NCBI RefSeq assembly: GCF_014649395.1
Contig: NZ_BMSY01000001.1
Coordinates: 1,116,001 to 1,180,000 of the forward strand
Length of the DNA: 64,000 nt
Direction: 5' to 3'
Source of the DNA: Streptomyces aureoverticillatus
GTDB lineage: Bacteria; Actinomycetota; Actinomycetes; Streptomycetales; Streptomycetaceae
A program made the translations under genes and the position numbers. The notes under the pieces were generated by a model. It was given only the letters and a program-made list of their open reading frames with translations. It did no database searches and had not been told where the DNA came from. This document shows positions 15,986 through 25,060 of the stretch, in pieces; the first letter of the stretch is position 1; each line of letters opens with the position of its first letter.

Positions 15986-17146
15986 TCAGACACCGGCGTA
16001 CGAGTGCTTGCCGCTCACGAAGATGTTGACGCCGTAGTAGTTGAACAGCCAGCAGCCGAAGGCGATCAGGGCCAGGTAGGCGGCCTTGCGGCCCTTCCAG
16101 CCGGCCGTGGCGCGGGCGTGCAGGTAGCAGGCGTACGCCACCCACGTGATGAACGACCAGACCTCCTTGGGGTCCCAGCCCCAGTAGCGGCCCCAGGCGT
16201 CGCCCGCCCAGATCGCGCCCGCGATGATCGTGAACGTCCACAGCGGGAAGATCGCGGCGTTCATGCGGTACGTGAACTTGTCCAGCGAGGCCGCGGCGGG
16301 CAGCCGCTCCATGACGGAGGTCGCGAAGCGGCCGGGCGTGCCGCCGCTCTGCAGCTTGGCCTCGTAGCTGTCCTTGAAGAGGTACGTGATCGTGGAGACC
16401 GCGCCGACGTAGAACGCGGCGCCGCAGAAGATCGCCGTGGAGACGTGGATCCACAGCCAGTACGAGTGCAGCGCCGGGACCAGCTGGTCGGACTCGGTGT
16501 ACAGGACGGTGACGGCGAGGCCGAGGTCGAGCAGGACCGAGGTGATCAGCGGCAGGCCGATCCAGCGCACGTTCTTCTTCAGGGCGAGCAGCGCCAGGAA
16601 GACGCCGACGGCCACCGAGGAGAAGGTGATGTTGAACTCGTACATGTTGCCCCACGGCGCGCGCTGCACCGACAGGGCGCGGGTGACGACACCGCCCGCC
16701 TCGATGAGGAAGCCGAGCCCGATGAGGGAGATGGCGATGCGGCCGTAGAGGTCGCCCTGCTCGTCGCCCGCGGCGGCGCCGGGGCCGTCCGGCACGTCGC
16801 GGCTGCCCGCGGCGGCGCGCGTGACGACCTTCGGCGCCCCGGAGCCGGCCGCCTTGGCCGCCTCCTTCGGGCGCTCCAGGGTGGCCGTGCCGCCCTTGGC
16901 CCGGACGGTGACGGCGGGGCCGGCGGCACCGGCCGCCTTGGCGGCGGGCTCGGCTTCGTCGGCGGCGGCCTGCGCGGTGAGCGCGGCGGCGGTGCGGGCG
17001 ACCTTGCTGCGGCTGCCGAACAGCCACTCCGCCATGAGCGCGAAGAAGGCCAGCAGATAGACGGCCATCGCGGAGTAGATCAGCACATTGCTGATGTGCG
17101 CGAGGTTCTCGTTCGGCTCGGCGGCGAGGGTGGTGGCGAGAGTCAC
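15986..17146 (-). CDS. ccsB: cytochrome c synthase subunit CcsB/ResC (haem handling)
   Basis: The 386-residue polytopic protein carries the tryptophan-rich WWD-type signature DAWGRYWGWDPKEVWSFIT near the C-terminus and GNMYEFNITFSS earlier; conserved His residues lie in HSYWLWIHVSTAIF. With ResB it forms the system II complex that exports haem and attaches it to CxxCH apocytochromes outside the membrane. An Ala/Lys-rich loop of about 100 residues after the first helix is longer than in Bacillus ResC. The start overlaps the resB stop by four bases. Confidence 0.94.
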   Translation of the reverse strand: MTLATTLAAEPNENLAHISNVLIYSAMAVYLLAFFALMAEWLFGSRSKVARTAAALTAQAAADEAEPAAKAAGAAGPAVTVRAKGGTATLERPKEAAKAAGSGAPKVVTRAAAGSRDVPDGPGAAAGDEQGDLYGRIAISLIGLGFLIEAGGVVTRALSVQRAPWGNMYEFNITFSSVAVGVFLALLALKKNVRWIGLPLITSVLLDLGLAVTVLYTESDQLVPALHSYWLWIHVSTAIFCGAAFYVGAVSTITYLFKDSYEAKLQSGGTPGRFATSVMERLPAAASLDKFTYRMNAAIFPLWTFTIIAGAIWAGDAWGRYWGWDPKEVWSFITWVAYACYLHARATAGWKGRKAAYLALIAFGCWLFNYYGVNIFVSGKHSYAGV

Positions 17147-18996
17147 TGCTCAGCCCCTTCGGCAGGAACAACATCGGGGGTGGGGTCGGAGTCGGACGGG
17201 GTCTTGGCGTCGGCGTCCGCGTCGGACGGCTCGGCGGCCGTGTCGGCGTCGGCCTCAGCTTCCGGATCCGAGTCAGGGTCCGGGTCCGGCGCGCTCGGCG
17301 CGGTGTCGTGCAGGGCGGCGGCCAGCACCGCGAGCTCCTCGGGGACCTTCGCGGACTCGCTGCGGCCGAGGCCCGCCATCTCCACGACGGTGACGCCGTC
17401 GGCGCCCGCCGTGGCCCGGACCCACACGCGGCGGCGCTGGATGAACAGCGATCCGGCGAGGCCCGCGATGGCGGCGATCGCGCCGCCGAGCGCCCACTTG
17501 CTGCCGGGCTCCTGCGAGATCTGGAAGCTCGCCCACTGCTTGAGCTCCTTCTCGAAGGTGATCGAGCCGGCGCCGTTCGGCAGCTTCATGGTCTCGCCGA
17601 TCTTCAGCCGCTTCTTCAGCAGCTCGCCCTTGGCGTCCTTGAACTTCTGCATCTTCCGCGTGTCCAGCTGGTACACGTTCTGCGGAACGCCGGAGTCCAC
17701 GCCGAGGCTGCCGTGGTACGCCGACAGCGCGAGCCGCGGATTGAAGGGCGCGGGGAACTGGGAGAACATCTGGCCGTTGCCCTCACCGGCGAACGTCGGC
17801 ACGAAGAAGGCGTTGAAGCCGAGCTGCTCCTTCTTGCCGTCCTTGTTCCGGTAGCCGTCGAGGATCTTGATGGCGCCGGTGGCCGTGCCCATGGAGTCGA
17901 TGGGAAGGAGCGGCACGGAGACCCGCTGGACGACCTTGCCCTTGCCGTCGCGGACGGTGACGGTGGGCGCGTAGCCGTGGCCGATCAGGTAGACCTTCGA
18001 GCCGTCGACCTCCAGCGGCTTGTTGACCTCGATGGCCTTCTTCTTGTCGGGCCCGTCCGCGCCTTCGTTGTAGGTGACGTGCGCCTTGTAGGTGCGGGCG
18101 GTGCCGCGCTCGGGACCCGACATCTCGTACGAACCCTCGAAGCGGTCCAGCTTGAAGCTGAACGGCGCGAGGTTCTCGGTGTCGAAGAGGCTGCCGGACT
18201 TGAAGTCGTCGTACTGCGTGAGGGTGTTGGAGAAGCCGTCACCCTCCATGATCAGCTTGCCGCCCTCGGACTTGAAGAGCTGTCCGGCGGCGAAGGCGAT
18301 CAGCATCACGATCAGCGCGACATGGAAGATCAGGTTCCCGGCCTCGCGCAGATAGCCCTTCTCCGCGGCGACGGAGCCGCCCACCAGGTGCGAGCGGAAG
18401 CGGCGCTGCTTCAGCAGCCGCCGGGCGGTCTCGTGGACCTCGTCGGGCGTGGCCTCGGTGCGCCACGTGGTGTACGCGGGCAGCCGGGTGAGCCGCTTGG
18501 GCGCGGCCGGCGGGCGGCCGCGGAGCTGGCCGACGAACTGCCAGGTGCGCGGCACGATGCAGCCGATGAGCGAGACGAACAGCAGGATGTAGATCGCGGA
18601 GAACCACACCGAGCTGTAGACGTGGAAGAGCCCGAGCTTGTCGTAGAGCGGCCCGAGCGTGCTGTGGGTGTCCTTGAAGTCCTGGACCTTCAGCTCGTCG
18701 GTGCCCTCCTGAGGGATCAGCGAGCCGGGGATCGCGCCGAGGGAGAGCAGCAGGAGCAGCAGGAGCGCGACCCGCATCGAGGTGAGCTGCCGCCAGAACC
18801 AGCGGATCCAGCCGATGACGCCGAGCGCGGGCATGTTCGGCCCGGAGGCGGGGCCCGCGGCGTCGTCGAGGGGGGCGGTGGAGAGCTGCGCGCCCGCGGC
18901 GCCGAGTTCGTCCTGGGCGCCGGCGGCGTCCTTGGCGTCGGGCGCGTCGGCCGCGGCGGCCGCGTCGTTCTTCGCGCCGGTCTTGGTCTTGCTCAT
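17143..18996 (-). CDS. resB: cytochrome c biogenesis protein ResB
   Basis: This 617-residue protein has an acidic/Ala-rich N-terminal tail and hydrophobic helices (VALLLLLLLSLGAIPGSLIPQ; YSSVWFSAIYILLFVSLIGC; a third at about residues 220-240). A large extracytoplasmic domain follows, with a final helix near residue 515, as in ResB/Ccs1. The C-terminal ~100 residues form an acidic repeat-like tail (DPDPDSDPEAEADADT). It is the partner of CcsB in haem ligation and sits in the order TlpA-CcdA-ResB-CcsB. Confidence 0.94.
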   Translation of the reverse strand: MSKTKTGAKNDAAAAADAPDAKDAAGAQDELGAAGAQLSTAPLDDAAGPASGPNMPALGVIGWIRWFWRQLTSMRVALLLLLLLSLGAIPGSLIPQEGTDELKVQDFKDTHSTLGPLYDKLGLFHVYSSVWFSAIYILLFVSLIGCIVPRTWQFVGQLRGRPPAAPKRLTRLPAYTTWRTEATPDEVHETARRLLKQRRFRSHLVGGSVAAEKGYLREAGNLIFHVALIVMLIAFAAGQLFKSEGGKLIMEGDGFSNTLTQYDDFKSGSLFDTENLAPFSFKLDRFEGSYEMSGPERGTARTYKAHVTYNEGADGPDKKKAIEVNKPLEVDGSKVYLIGHGYAPTVTVRDGKGKVVQRVSVPLLPIDSMGTATGAIKILDGYRNKDGKKEQLGFNAFFVPTFAGEGNGQMFSQFPAPFNPRLALSAYHGSLGVDSGVPQNVYQLDTRKMQKFKDAKGELLKKRLKIGETMKLPNGAGSITFEKELKQWASFQISQEPGSKWALGGAIAAIAGLAGSLFIQRRRVWVRATAGADGVTVVEMAGLGRSESAKVPEELAVLAAALHDTAPSAPDPDPDSDPEAEADADTAAEPSDADADAKTPSDSDPTPDVVPAEGAEQ

Positions 18997-18999
18997 GGA

Positions 19000-19797
19000 T
19001 CAGATCCCCACCGTGAAGCCCCTGGACCAGACTTGCATCTCCTGCACGATGCCGTCCCACACGCCGGTCAGCATCAGCAGGCCGGTCGCGATCATCATCA
19101 CGCCGCCGACGCGCATCACCCAGACGTAGTGGCGCTTGACCCAGCTGAAGGCGCCGAGCGCCTTGCGGAAGGCGATCGCGGCGACGATGAACGGCAGTCC
19201 GAGTCCCAGACAGTACGCGACGTTCAGTATGGCCCCGCGTCCGGCGGTCGCCTGGTCGAGCGCGAGCAGGTTCACCGACGCCAGCGTCGGCCCGACGCAC
19301 GGCGCCCAGCCGACGGCGAAGAGCGCGCCGATCAGCGGCGCCCCGACGAGCCCGGCGGCGGGCTTCTTGTGGAACCGGAACTCACGCTGCGACAGCCACG
19401 GCATCAGGCCCATGAAAAAGAGGCCGAGCCCGACCATCAGGACGCCGAGGACCCTGTTGATGACGCTCTGGTGGTCCTGGAGGTTCTGGCCGAAGTAGCC
19501 GAAGAGGGCGCCGGAGGAGACGAAGACCACGGTGAAGCCGAGCACGAAGAGCCCGGCGCCCGCCGCCATCCGCCCGCGCCTGGCGTCGGCGAGGTCGGTG
19601 CCGCTGACGCCGGTCACGTAACTCAGGTAGCCGGGCACGAGCGGCAGCACGCACGGGGAGAAGAACGAGATGAGGCCGCCGAGCAGCGCGATCGGCAGGG
19701 CGAGCGCGAGGGTGCCGCTGTAGACCGTCTGGTTCATCTCGCCGGGCTGGGCGGCGAGGGTGGTCATGAGGCTGGCGGAGGCGGACAAGGCGCTCAC
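19000..19797 (-). CDS. ccdA: CcdA thiol-disulfide electron carrier
   Basis: GTG 19797 overlaps the TlpA stop by four bases (GTGA) and gives a 265-residue polytopic protein; the longer open frame is a shadow. Hallmarks are GLISFFSPCVLPLVPGYLSY in helix 1 and GWAPCVGPTLASVN in helix 4, supplying the redox-active cysteine pair. It passes electrons from cytoplasmic thioredoxin to the extracytoplasmic TlpA/ResA protein, keeping apocytochrome c thiols reduced for haem attachment. Confidence 0.94.
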   Translation of the reverse strand: MSALSASASLMTTLAAQPGEMNQTVYSGTLALALPIALLGGLISFFSPCVLPLVPGYLSYVTGVSGTDLADARRGRMAAGAGLFVLGFTVVFVSSGALFGYFGQNLQDHQSVINRVLGVLMVGLGLFFMGLMPWLSQREFRFHKKPAAGLVGAPLIGALFAVGWAPCVGPTLASVNLLALDQATAGRGAILNVAYCLGLGLPFIVAAIAFRKALGAFSWVKRHYVWVMRVGGVMMIATGLLMLTGVWDGIVQEMQVWSRGFTVGI

Positions 19798-20438
19798 TTC
19801 TCCGCGATCAGGGGCTCGACCATCTTGCGCAGCTTCTCCTCGTTGAGGGGCTGCTGGGAGCGCGCCGCGATCTTGCCGTCCCGGTCGACGACGATGGTCG
19901 ACGGGATGTACTGCGGGTTCAGCGTGCCCTTGGGGAAGCGCAGCATCAGCTTGCCCATCGGGTCGTACAGGCTCGGGTAGGTGACCTTGTAGTCCTTCTC
20001 GAAGGAGATCGCCGGGCCCTTCTGCGGGTCGCGGGCGTTGATGCCGATGAACTGCACGTCGTCCTTGGTGTCGGCCGCGACCTTCACGAAGTTCGGTGCC
20101 TCGGCCCGGCAGGGCGGGCACCAGGAGCCCCAGACGTTCAGGACGACGACCTTGCCCTTGTAGTCGTCGATGCTCAGCCGCTTGCCGTCGAGCGTCTCGC
20201 CGTCGATGTCCGGCGCGTCGTGCCGGTCACCCTTCTTGGCGGTGGAGATGCCGTCCTTGCTGGTGATGAAGTTCGTCTTGCCCGAGCCGCCGGAGGTGCC
20301 GCCCGAGCTGCACGCCGACAGGGTCAGGGCTGCCGCCGCTGCGCCCGCCGCCAGCAGCGTCGCGCGACTGCGACGGCTGCGGACGCTTCGGCGGAGGCTG
20401 CGGTTCGGGCTGCGGGGGGCGCGGCAGGCGGCACTCAT
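19794..20438 (-). CDS. TlpA/ResA-like thioredoxin lipoprotein
   Basis: The 214-residue precursor has an Arg-rich n-region, a hydrophobic core and lipobox LSACSSG (Cys near 43), then a thioredoxin fold with WGSWCPPCRAEAPNF. WCPPC is the ResA-type active site. It would be a membrane-anchored reductant of apocytochrome c, receiving electrons from CcdA, encoded immediately downstream with overlapping codons. First gene of the four-gene cytochrome c operon. Confidence 0.93.
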   Translation of the reverse strand: MSAACRAPRSPNRSLRRSVRSRRSRATLLAAGAAAAALTLSACSSGGTSGGSGKTNFITSKDGISTAKKGDRHDAPDIDGETLDGKRLSIDDYKGKVVVLNVWGSWCPPCRAEAPNFVKVAADTKDDVQFIGINARDPQKGPAISFEKDYKVTYPSLYDPMGKLMLRFPKGTLNPQYIPSTIVVDRDGKIAARSQQPLNEEKLRKMVEPLIAEK

Positions 20439-20552
20439 GTGAAAAGTTTCGCATGCCCGTTCCGGGGATCTTCGACGCCCCCCGCAGTCACGGAAAGTCC
20501 CATTTCAGACGGGCTTTCCGGGCAGGTTTCCGGCCCTTGTCCGGCCGCGTCC

Positions 20553-21881
20553 TCAGGCCGCGTCGTCCTTCTCGGCGTCGGTGCGGCTGTCGGACGAGCC
20601 GCCCGCGAGGTAGCTCTTCCAGCCGCCGGCCGGCTTCTGCCCGACCTCCAGGCCGCGCAGCTTGGCGAGGACCTCCGGCTTCTGCACGTCGAGCCAGTCC
20701 ACGAACTGCCGGAAGGACACCAGGCGTACGTCCTTCTTGCCGGCCATGCCCTTGAGGGCGTCCTCGACGGCGTCCATGTAGATGCCGCCGTTCCACTCCT
20801 CGAAGTGGTTGCCGATGAAGAAGGGCGCCCGGTTGGACTCGTAGGCGCGCTTGAAGCCCGCGAGGTAGGCCTCGGTGGCCTGCTTGCGCCAGCCCGGGTA
20901 GTTGTGCGCCGGGGCCTTGGTGGAGTTCTTCGACTGGTTGGCCAGGATGTTGTAGTCCATCGAGAGGACCTCGAAGGAGTGGCCGGGGAAGGGCACGGCC
21001 TGCAGCGGCAGGTCCCAGACGCCCATCTTCTTGTCGGGCCACTTCTGCCGGCCGCCCGGCGAGGAGGCGTCGTAGCGCCAGCCGAGCTTCTTGGCGGTCG
21101 GCAGCAGGTTCTCCTGGCCGAGCAGGCAGGGGGTGCGGCCGCCGACGAGTTCCTTCTCGTAGTCGAAGGGCAGCGACGGCAGGTCGTTCCAGCCGGTGTT
21201 CGTACGCCACTTCGTCACGAAGGACTTGGCCTGGTCGATCTCGGACTGCCACTGGGCGGACGTCCAGTTCGCGACGGAGCCGGTGCCGGCGCAGAAGTGG
21301 CCGTTGAAGTGCGTGCCTATCTCATGGCCCTCCAGCCAGGCCTGGCGCACGTACTTCAGCGTGTCCTTGATGTGGCCGTCGGTGAGATAGCCGATGTCGG
21401 AGGCGCCGACGCCGTTGTTCGGCGGCCGGTAGAGCCGCTTCTTGGATTCGGGGAGGAGGTAGAGCCCGGAGAGGAAGAACGTCATCCGCGCGTCGTGTTC
21501 CTTCGCGAGCTTCAGGAACCGCGGGAAGAGGCCGTTGCCGACCTCGCCCGCGCCGTCCCAGGAGAACACGACGAACTGCGGCGGCGTCTCGCCCGGCTCA
21601 AGGGGGCGCGGCTTCTCGGGCTGGTTCGGCTGCTTGCCGGTGAATGCCGTGGAACCGTCGCCGATGGGCTTCGCCGGGCGGCTCGGCTCGCCCGGCTTTC
21701 CGTTTCCGTCCTTCGCCTTGTCCGCGCCCGATCCCGAATCGCCGGAACCGGAGCCGCAGGCTGTCAGGCCGAAGGCCGCCGCGGCGCCGACTCCCAGGCC
21801 GATCGCACCACGGCGACTCAGGGAGTTCCGGCCGGCCGCGGGCGCTCCACTGCCCATTTCCGTGCGGCTGTCGTCGCGCAT
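20553..21881 (-). CDS. lipoprotein with polysaccharide-deacetylase fold
   Basis: The 442-residue precursor has a twin-Arg-like segment (LSRRGAIGLGVGAAAA), lipobox FGLTACGSG, a Gly/Lys/Pro linker, then a NodB-like domain. The metal His pair appears in HEIGTHFNGH. The usual TFDDG motif reads FSWDGAGE, so one Asp is kept and the Asp normally acting as base is replaced by Trp. It may be a non-classical deacetylase or a binding protein. Comparable secreted proteins occur next to the cytochrome c genes in other streptomycetes. Confidence 0.85.
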   Translation of the reverse strand: MRDDSRTEMGSGAPAAGRNSLSRRGAIGLGVGAAAAFGLTACGSGSGDSGSGADKAKDGNGKPGEPSRPAKPIGDGSTAFTGKQPNQPEKPRPLEPGETPPQFVVFSWDGAGEVGNGLFPRFLKLAKEHDARMTFFLSGLYLLPESKKRLYRPPNNGVGASDIGYLTDGHIKDTLKYVRQAWLEGHEIGTHFNGHFCAGTGSVANWTSAQWQSEIDQAKSFVTKWRTNTGWNDLPSLPFDYEKELVGGRTPCLLGQENLLPTAKKLGWRYDASSPGGRQKWPDKKMGVWDLPLQAVPFPGHSFEVLSMDYNILANQSKNSTKAPAHNYPGWRKQATEAYLAGFKRAYESNRAPFFIGNHFEEWNGGIYMDAVEDALKGMAGKKDVRLVSFRQFVDWLDVQKPEVLAKLRGLEVGQKPAGGWKSYLAGGSSDSRTDAEKDDAA

Positions 21882-22069
21882 TCCAACCCCATTCGTCGCG
21901 CCTTCGGTCCTCCCTGGCGGAAGGACAACCCCTTAGAGGGTGCGACGAACATGCGGGTTCCGAACAGCTGCGCCTATATGGGATCTATTACAGGGAGAAG
22001 ACATTCCACGCCATAGGGTGTTCGCGCCATTACCGGCCGCGCACAGCGGCGCACAGTGAATGCCTGGCC

Positions 22070-22150
22070 AGCGGGCGCGCCCCAAAGGGGCGCGGGGAAC
22101 TGCGCGCCCAGCCACAGCCGGGCCCGCAGATTCCCCGCAACCGCACAGCG
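22070..22150. repeat. genus-typical intergenic repeat with terminator hairpin
   Basis: The segment contains GGGGCGCGGGGAACTGCGCG and a following CC/GGGCCCGCAG-type tail, a repeat I recognise from many Streptomyces intergenic regions. Its core (22076-22094) is a perfect 8-bp stem, CGCGCCCC-AAA-GGGGCGCG. It lies in the gap after the histidine phosphatase stop (minus strand) and likely ends that transcript. Confidence 0.7.
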
Positions 22151-22156
22151 CAAGCG

Positions 22157-22864
22157 TCAGGCCCCGAAAGCCTTGCTCTTACCCTTCACCGGCTTGGCGC
22201 CCGCGAGAAGGTGCTTGGGAACGAGATCCCGCGCAGGCTCCGAGTAGCCCACGGAAACGATCTTGTCGCCGCGATAGGTGAACGTCGTAAGAGAGGCAAG
22301 CGTGCACTGCCGCTTCCGCGGGTCGTGCCACAGCCGCCGCTTCTCCACGAAACTGCGCACGATCCAGATCGGCAGCTGGTGGCTGACGCACACGGCCTCA
22401 TGCCCGCGCGCCGCGTCCCGCGCGGCGTCGAGCGCGCCCATCATCCGCACGACCTGCTCGACATACGACTCGCCCCAGGACGGCCTGAACGGGTTGACCA
22501 GGTGCTTCCAGTTCTCCGGGTTCTTCAGGGCGCCGTCGCCGACCCCGAAGGTCTTGCCCTCGAAGACGTTCTCGGCCTCGATGAGGCGCGCGTCGGTGGC
22601 CAGGTCGAGGCCGTGCGCCTTGGCGATGGGGGTGGCGGTCTCCTGGGCCCGGTCCAGGGGGGACGCCACGACGTGCGTGATGTCCCGCGAGGACAGGTGC
22701 TCGGCGACGCGGTCGGCCATCTGCCGGCCGAGCTCGGAGAGGTGATAGCCGGCGAGCCGGCCGTAGAGGATCCCCTCCGGGTTGTGCACCTCGCCGTGGC
22801 GCATCAGGTGGACGACGGTGAGCTCGCCGTCGGAGCCGTCGGCGGGCGCGCTGGCCGCGGTCAT
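22157..22864 (-). CDS. histidine phosphatase family protein (phosphoglycerate-mutase-like)
   Basis: The 235-residue product has the catalytic LMRHGEVHN near residue 20 (RHG), then [14 protein letters not shown] and the second histidine in [11 protein letters not shown]. These are the signatures of the branch-1 histidine phosphatases, which act through a phospho-His intermediate on small phosphorylated molecules; the true substrate is unknown. Its ATG overlaps the hemL stop (ATGA), so the two are translationally coupled, although no haem-specific role is established. Confidence 0.9.
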   Translation of the reverse strand: MTAASAPADGSDGELTVVHLMRHGEVHNPEGILYGRLAGYHLSELGRQMADRVAEHLSSRDITHVVASPLDRAQETATPIAKAHGLDLATDARLIEAENVFEGKTFGVGDGALKNPENWKHLVNPFRPSWGESYVEQVVRMMGALDAARDAARGHEAVCVSHQLPIWIVRSFVEKRRLWHDPRKRQCTLASLTTFTYRGDKIVSVGYSEPARDLVPKHLLAGAKPVKGKSKAFGA

Positions 22865-24216
22865 GCGGTGGCCTCCGGGGAGTTCGTGGCTTCGGCGGCC
22901 GCGCGGGCGGCGGCCGGCAGGGCGGCGGCGACGCGCTCGATCGCGCGCTCGTCGTGGGCGGTGGAAACGAACCAGGACTCGAAGGCCGACGGCGGCAGAT
23001 ACACGCCCTGCGACAGCATCGAGTGGAAGAACGCGGTGAAGCGGAACGACTCCTGCGCCTTCGCGTCCTCGTAATTGCGGACCTCGCGGTCGGCGAAGAA
23101 CACGGAGAACATATTGGAGGCGTTCTGCAGCCGGTGCGCGACGCCTTCCTTGTTCAGTGCCTCGGTCACGAGCGCGCGCAGCTCGGCGGAGACGGCGTCC
23201 ACCTTCTCGTACGCCGCGTCGTCGAGCAGTCGCAGCTGCGCGAGACCGGCGGCCGTGGCGACGGGATTCCCCGACAGGGTGCCCGCCTGATAAACCGGGC
23301 CCACCGGCGCGAGATGCCCCATCACATCGGCGCGGCCACCGAATGCGGCGGCCGGGAATCCGCCGCCCATGACCTTTCCGAAGGTCATGAGATCGGGTGT
23401 CACTCCGTCAACTCCGAACCATCCGGCTTTACTTGTCCGGAATCCCGTCATGACTTCGTCGGAGATGAACAGCGCGCCGTTCTTCGCGCACGCGGACTTC
23501 AGGCCCTCGTTGAATCCGGGCCGGGGCGGCACCACGCCCATGTTTCCGGGCGACGCCTCCGTGATCACACAGGCGATCTCGCCGGGATACGTGTGGAAGG
23601 CCTCGTGCACGGCCTCCAGGTCGTTGTACGGAAGGACGATGGTGTCGCCGGCCTGGGCGCCCGTGACGCCGGGCGTGTCGGGCAGCCCGAAGGTCGCGAC
23701 GCCGGACCCGGCCGCGGCGAGGAGGGCGTCCACGTGCCCGTGATAGCAGCCGGCGAACTTGATGACCTTGGCCCGTCCGGTGAACCCGCGGGCGAGCCGG
23801 ATGGCGGACATCGTCGCCTCGGTGCCGCTGGACACGAGCCGGACCTGCTCGACCGGGGCGACCCGGGCGACGATCTCCTCGGCGAGGGCCACCTCGCCCT
23901 CGCCCGGCGTACCGAACGACGTGCCGCGCGCGACGGCCTCCTGGACGGCCGCGATGACCTCGGGATGGGAGTGCCCGAGGATCATCGGTCCCCATGAACA
24001 CACGAGGTCTACGTACTCACGGCCGTCGGCGTCCGTCAGGTACGGACCGGTACCGGACACCATGAAACGGGGCGTACCACCCACCGCGCGGAAGGCGCGC
24101 ACGGGAGAGTTCACACCGCCGGGCGTCACGGCCGCCGCACGGTCGAAAAGAGTCTGCGAAACTGGGGCGCTATACGGGAAGCTCACATGAACCATGGTGT
24201 CAGAGGGTCCGGACAT
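22861..24216 (-). CDS. hemL: glutamate-1-semialdehyde 2,1-aminomutase HemL
   Basis: The 451-residue PLP enzyme of the class III aminotransferase fold has [42 protein letters not shown] and the Schiff-base lysine in [13 protein letters not shown]. It converts the glutamate semialdehyde made by HemA to 5-aminolevulinate. The other early haem genes are 26 kb away in this window (48-54 kb). ATG 24216 has GGAGG ten bases upstream; an internal MVHVSFPYS start is possible. Confidence 0.95.
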   Translation of the reverse strand: MSGPSDTMVHVSFPYSAPVSQTLFDRAAAVTPGGVNSPVRAFRAVGGTPRFMVSGTGPYLTDADGREYVDLVCSWGPMILGHSHPEVIAAVQEAVARGTSFGTPGEGEVALAEEIVARVAPVEQVRLVSSGTEATMSAIRLARGFTGRAKVIKFAGCYHGHVDALLAAAGSGVATFGLPDTPGVTGAQAGDTIVLPYNDLEAVHEAFHTYPGEIACVITEASPGNMGVVPPRPGFNEGLKSACAKNGALFISDEVMTGFRTSKAGWFGVDGVTPDLMTFGKVMGGGFPAAAFGGRADVMGHLAPVGPVYQAGTLSGNPVATAAGLAQLRLLDDAAYEKVDAVSAELRALVTEALNKEGVAHRLQNASNMFSVFFADREVRNYEDAKAQESFRFTAFFHSMLSQGVYLPPSAFESWFVSTAHDERAIERVAAALPAAARAAAEATNSPEATA

Positions 24217-24402
24217 CGTGTCCGGGCCTCCTGTGCGGCGGCTTTCCGCGCTGCCGGCCCCGGCGGGGGCCGATGTGCGGAAATCCTGTGGACTGGTGTT
24301 TCACCCCACGTTTCGGCGGGTGACCGTGGGGGAGGTCACTGACACGATGATCGGGTTGCGCGGCAGGGTCCGGGCACCCTAGAAAAGCAGTCGGGTGGAG
24401 AT

Positions 24403-24999
24403 ATGCAGCGCGGTGGCGGACTGGGCGAGGGGACCGACGGCCTGGGTCCCCGGCGTGCCCGGCGGGGAAAGCACCGGCGAGAGGCAGAGGCGGCCTTGGC
24501 CCCCGAGCAGCGGACGCCGGACAGGGTCAAGCGTGACCGTGCGGGAAACAGGAGCGGCGGGGTGGGGGTGACCTACAAATACTTCGGCGCCCCGGACGGC
24601 GCCACGGCGGCCCGCGTCCCGATCTCGATGCGCCCCGAGGAGCTCGGCGGCGACGAGCTGGGCATGGGCGGCATGTTCACCAAGATCAAGCCGGAGACGA
24701 TGGCCGCGATGGTCCTCACCGGCATCGAGGGCATACCCCTGCACAAGGTCCCCCCGCTGGAACTGGTCGTCCTCCACCCCGACTACGCCGTCGTCAAGCT
24801 CCCCATGACGGTCGTCGACCCGCTGCGCGGCATCGGCGAGGAGTCGGTCGGCGCGGCGGCGTTCATCTGGTCCACGGTCCCCGACCGCGGCGGCCCGCGG
24901 GACGCTTTCAACGTCTACCAACTCCTGCACGAGTGGCAGGACTTCAGCCACCGCCTGCACGACGCGGGGCACCAGGCGTACTGCCTGGTGTGGCCGTAA
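24403..24999 (+). CDS. conserved hypothetical protein
   Basis: I recognise no named domain. The conserved-looking core begins VTYKYFGAPDGATAARVPIS and continues through PLHKVPPLELVVLHPDYAVV to NVYQLLHEWQDFSHRLHDAG, a mixed alpha/beta protein without signal or membrane segments. ATG 24403 follows GGTGGAG closely (198 aa). GTG 24562 with GGAG at seven bases would give a shorter form that skips the low-complexity Arg/Gly-rich start and is equally plausible. The gene is divergent from hemL and converges on the PBP gene. A hairpin spans its stop codon. Confidence 0.7.
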   Translation: MQRGGGLGEGTDGLGPRRARRGKHRREAEAALAPEQRTPDRVKRDRAGNRSGGVGVTYKYFGAPDGATAARVPISMRPEELGGDELGMGGMFTKIKPETMAAMVLTGIEGIPLHKVPPLELVVLHPDYAVVKLPMTVVDPLRGIGEESVGAAAFIWSTVPDRGGPRDAFNVYQLLHEWQDFSHRLHDAGHQAYCLVWP

Positions 25000-25060
25000 C
25001 GCCACACCGGGCAGGGCCTGATCCGGGACCCGATTCCGGCCACACCGGGCAGGGCCTGAT
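24981..25060. repeat. terminator hairpin with duplicated 22-bp arm
   Basis: CTGCCTGGTGTGGC (24981-24994) pairs at 13 of 14 positions with 25001-25014. The right arm is part of a 22-bp element repeated exactly at 25001-25022 and 25039-25060 (start-to-start distance 38 bp). The left arm can pair with either copy. The element fills the entire gap between two convergent genes and is probably a shared bidirectional terminator. Confidence 0.6.

Noticed and set aside
17308..19980. 890-codon open frame on the + strand
   Set aside because: It is the antisense shadow of resB and ccdA. Composition is Gly/Arg/Ala/His-rich without domains, while the minus strand encodes clear families.
24194..24382. Possible 62-codon ORF opposite the hemL start
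   Set aside because: No ribosome site, no conserved features; it overlaps the hemL start and upstream region.
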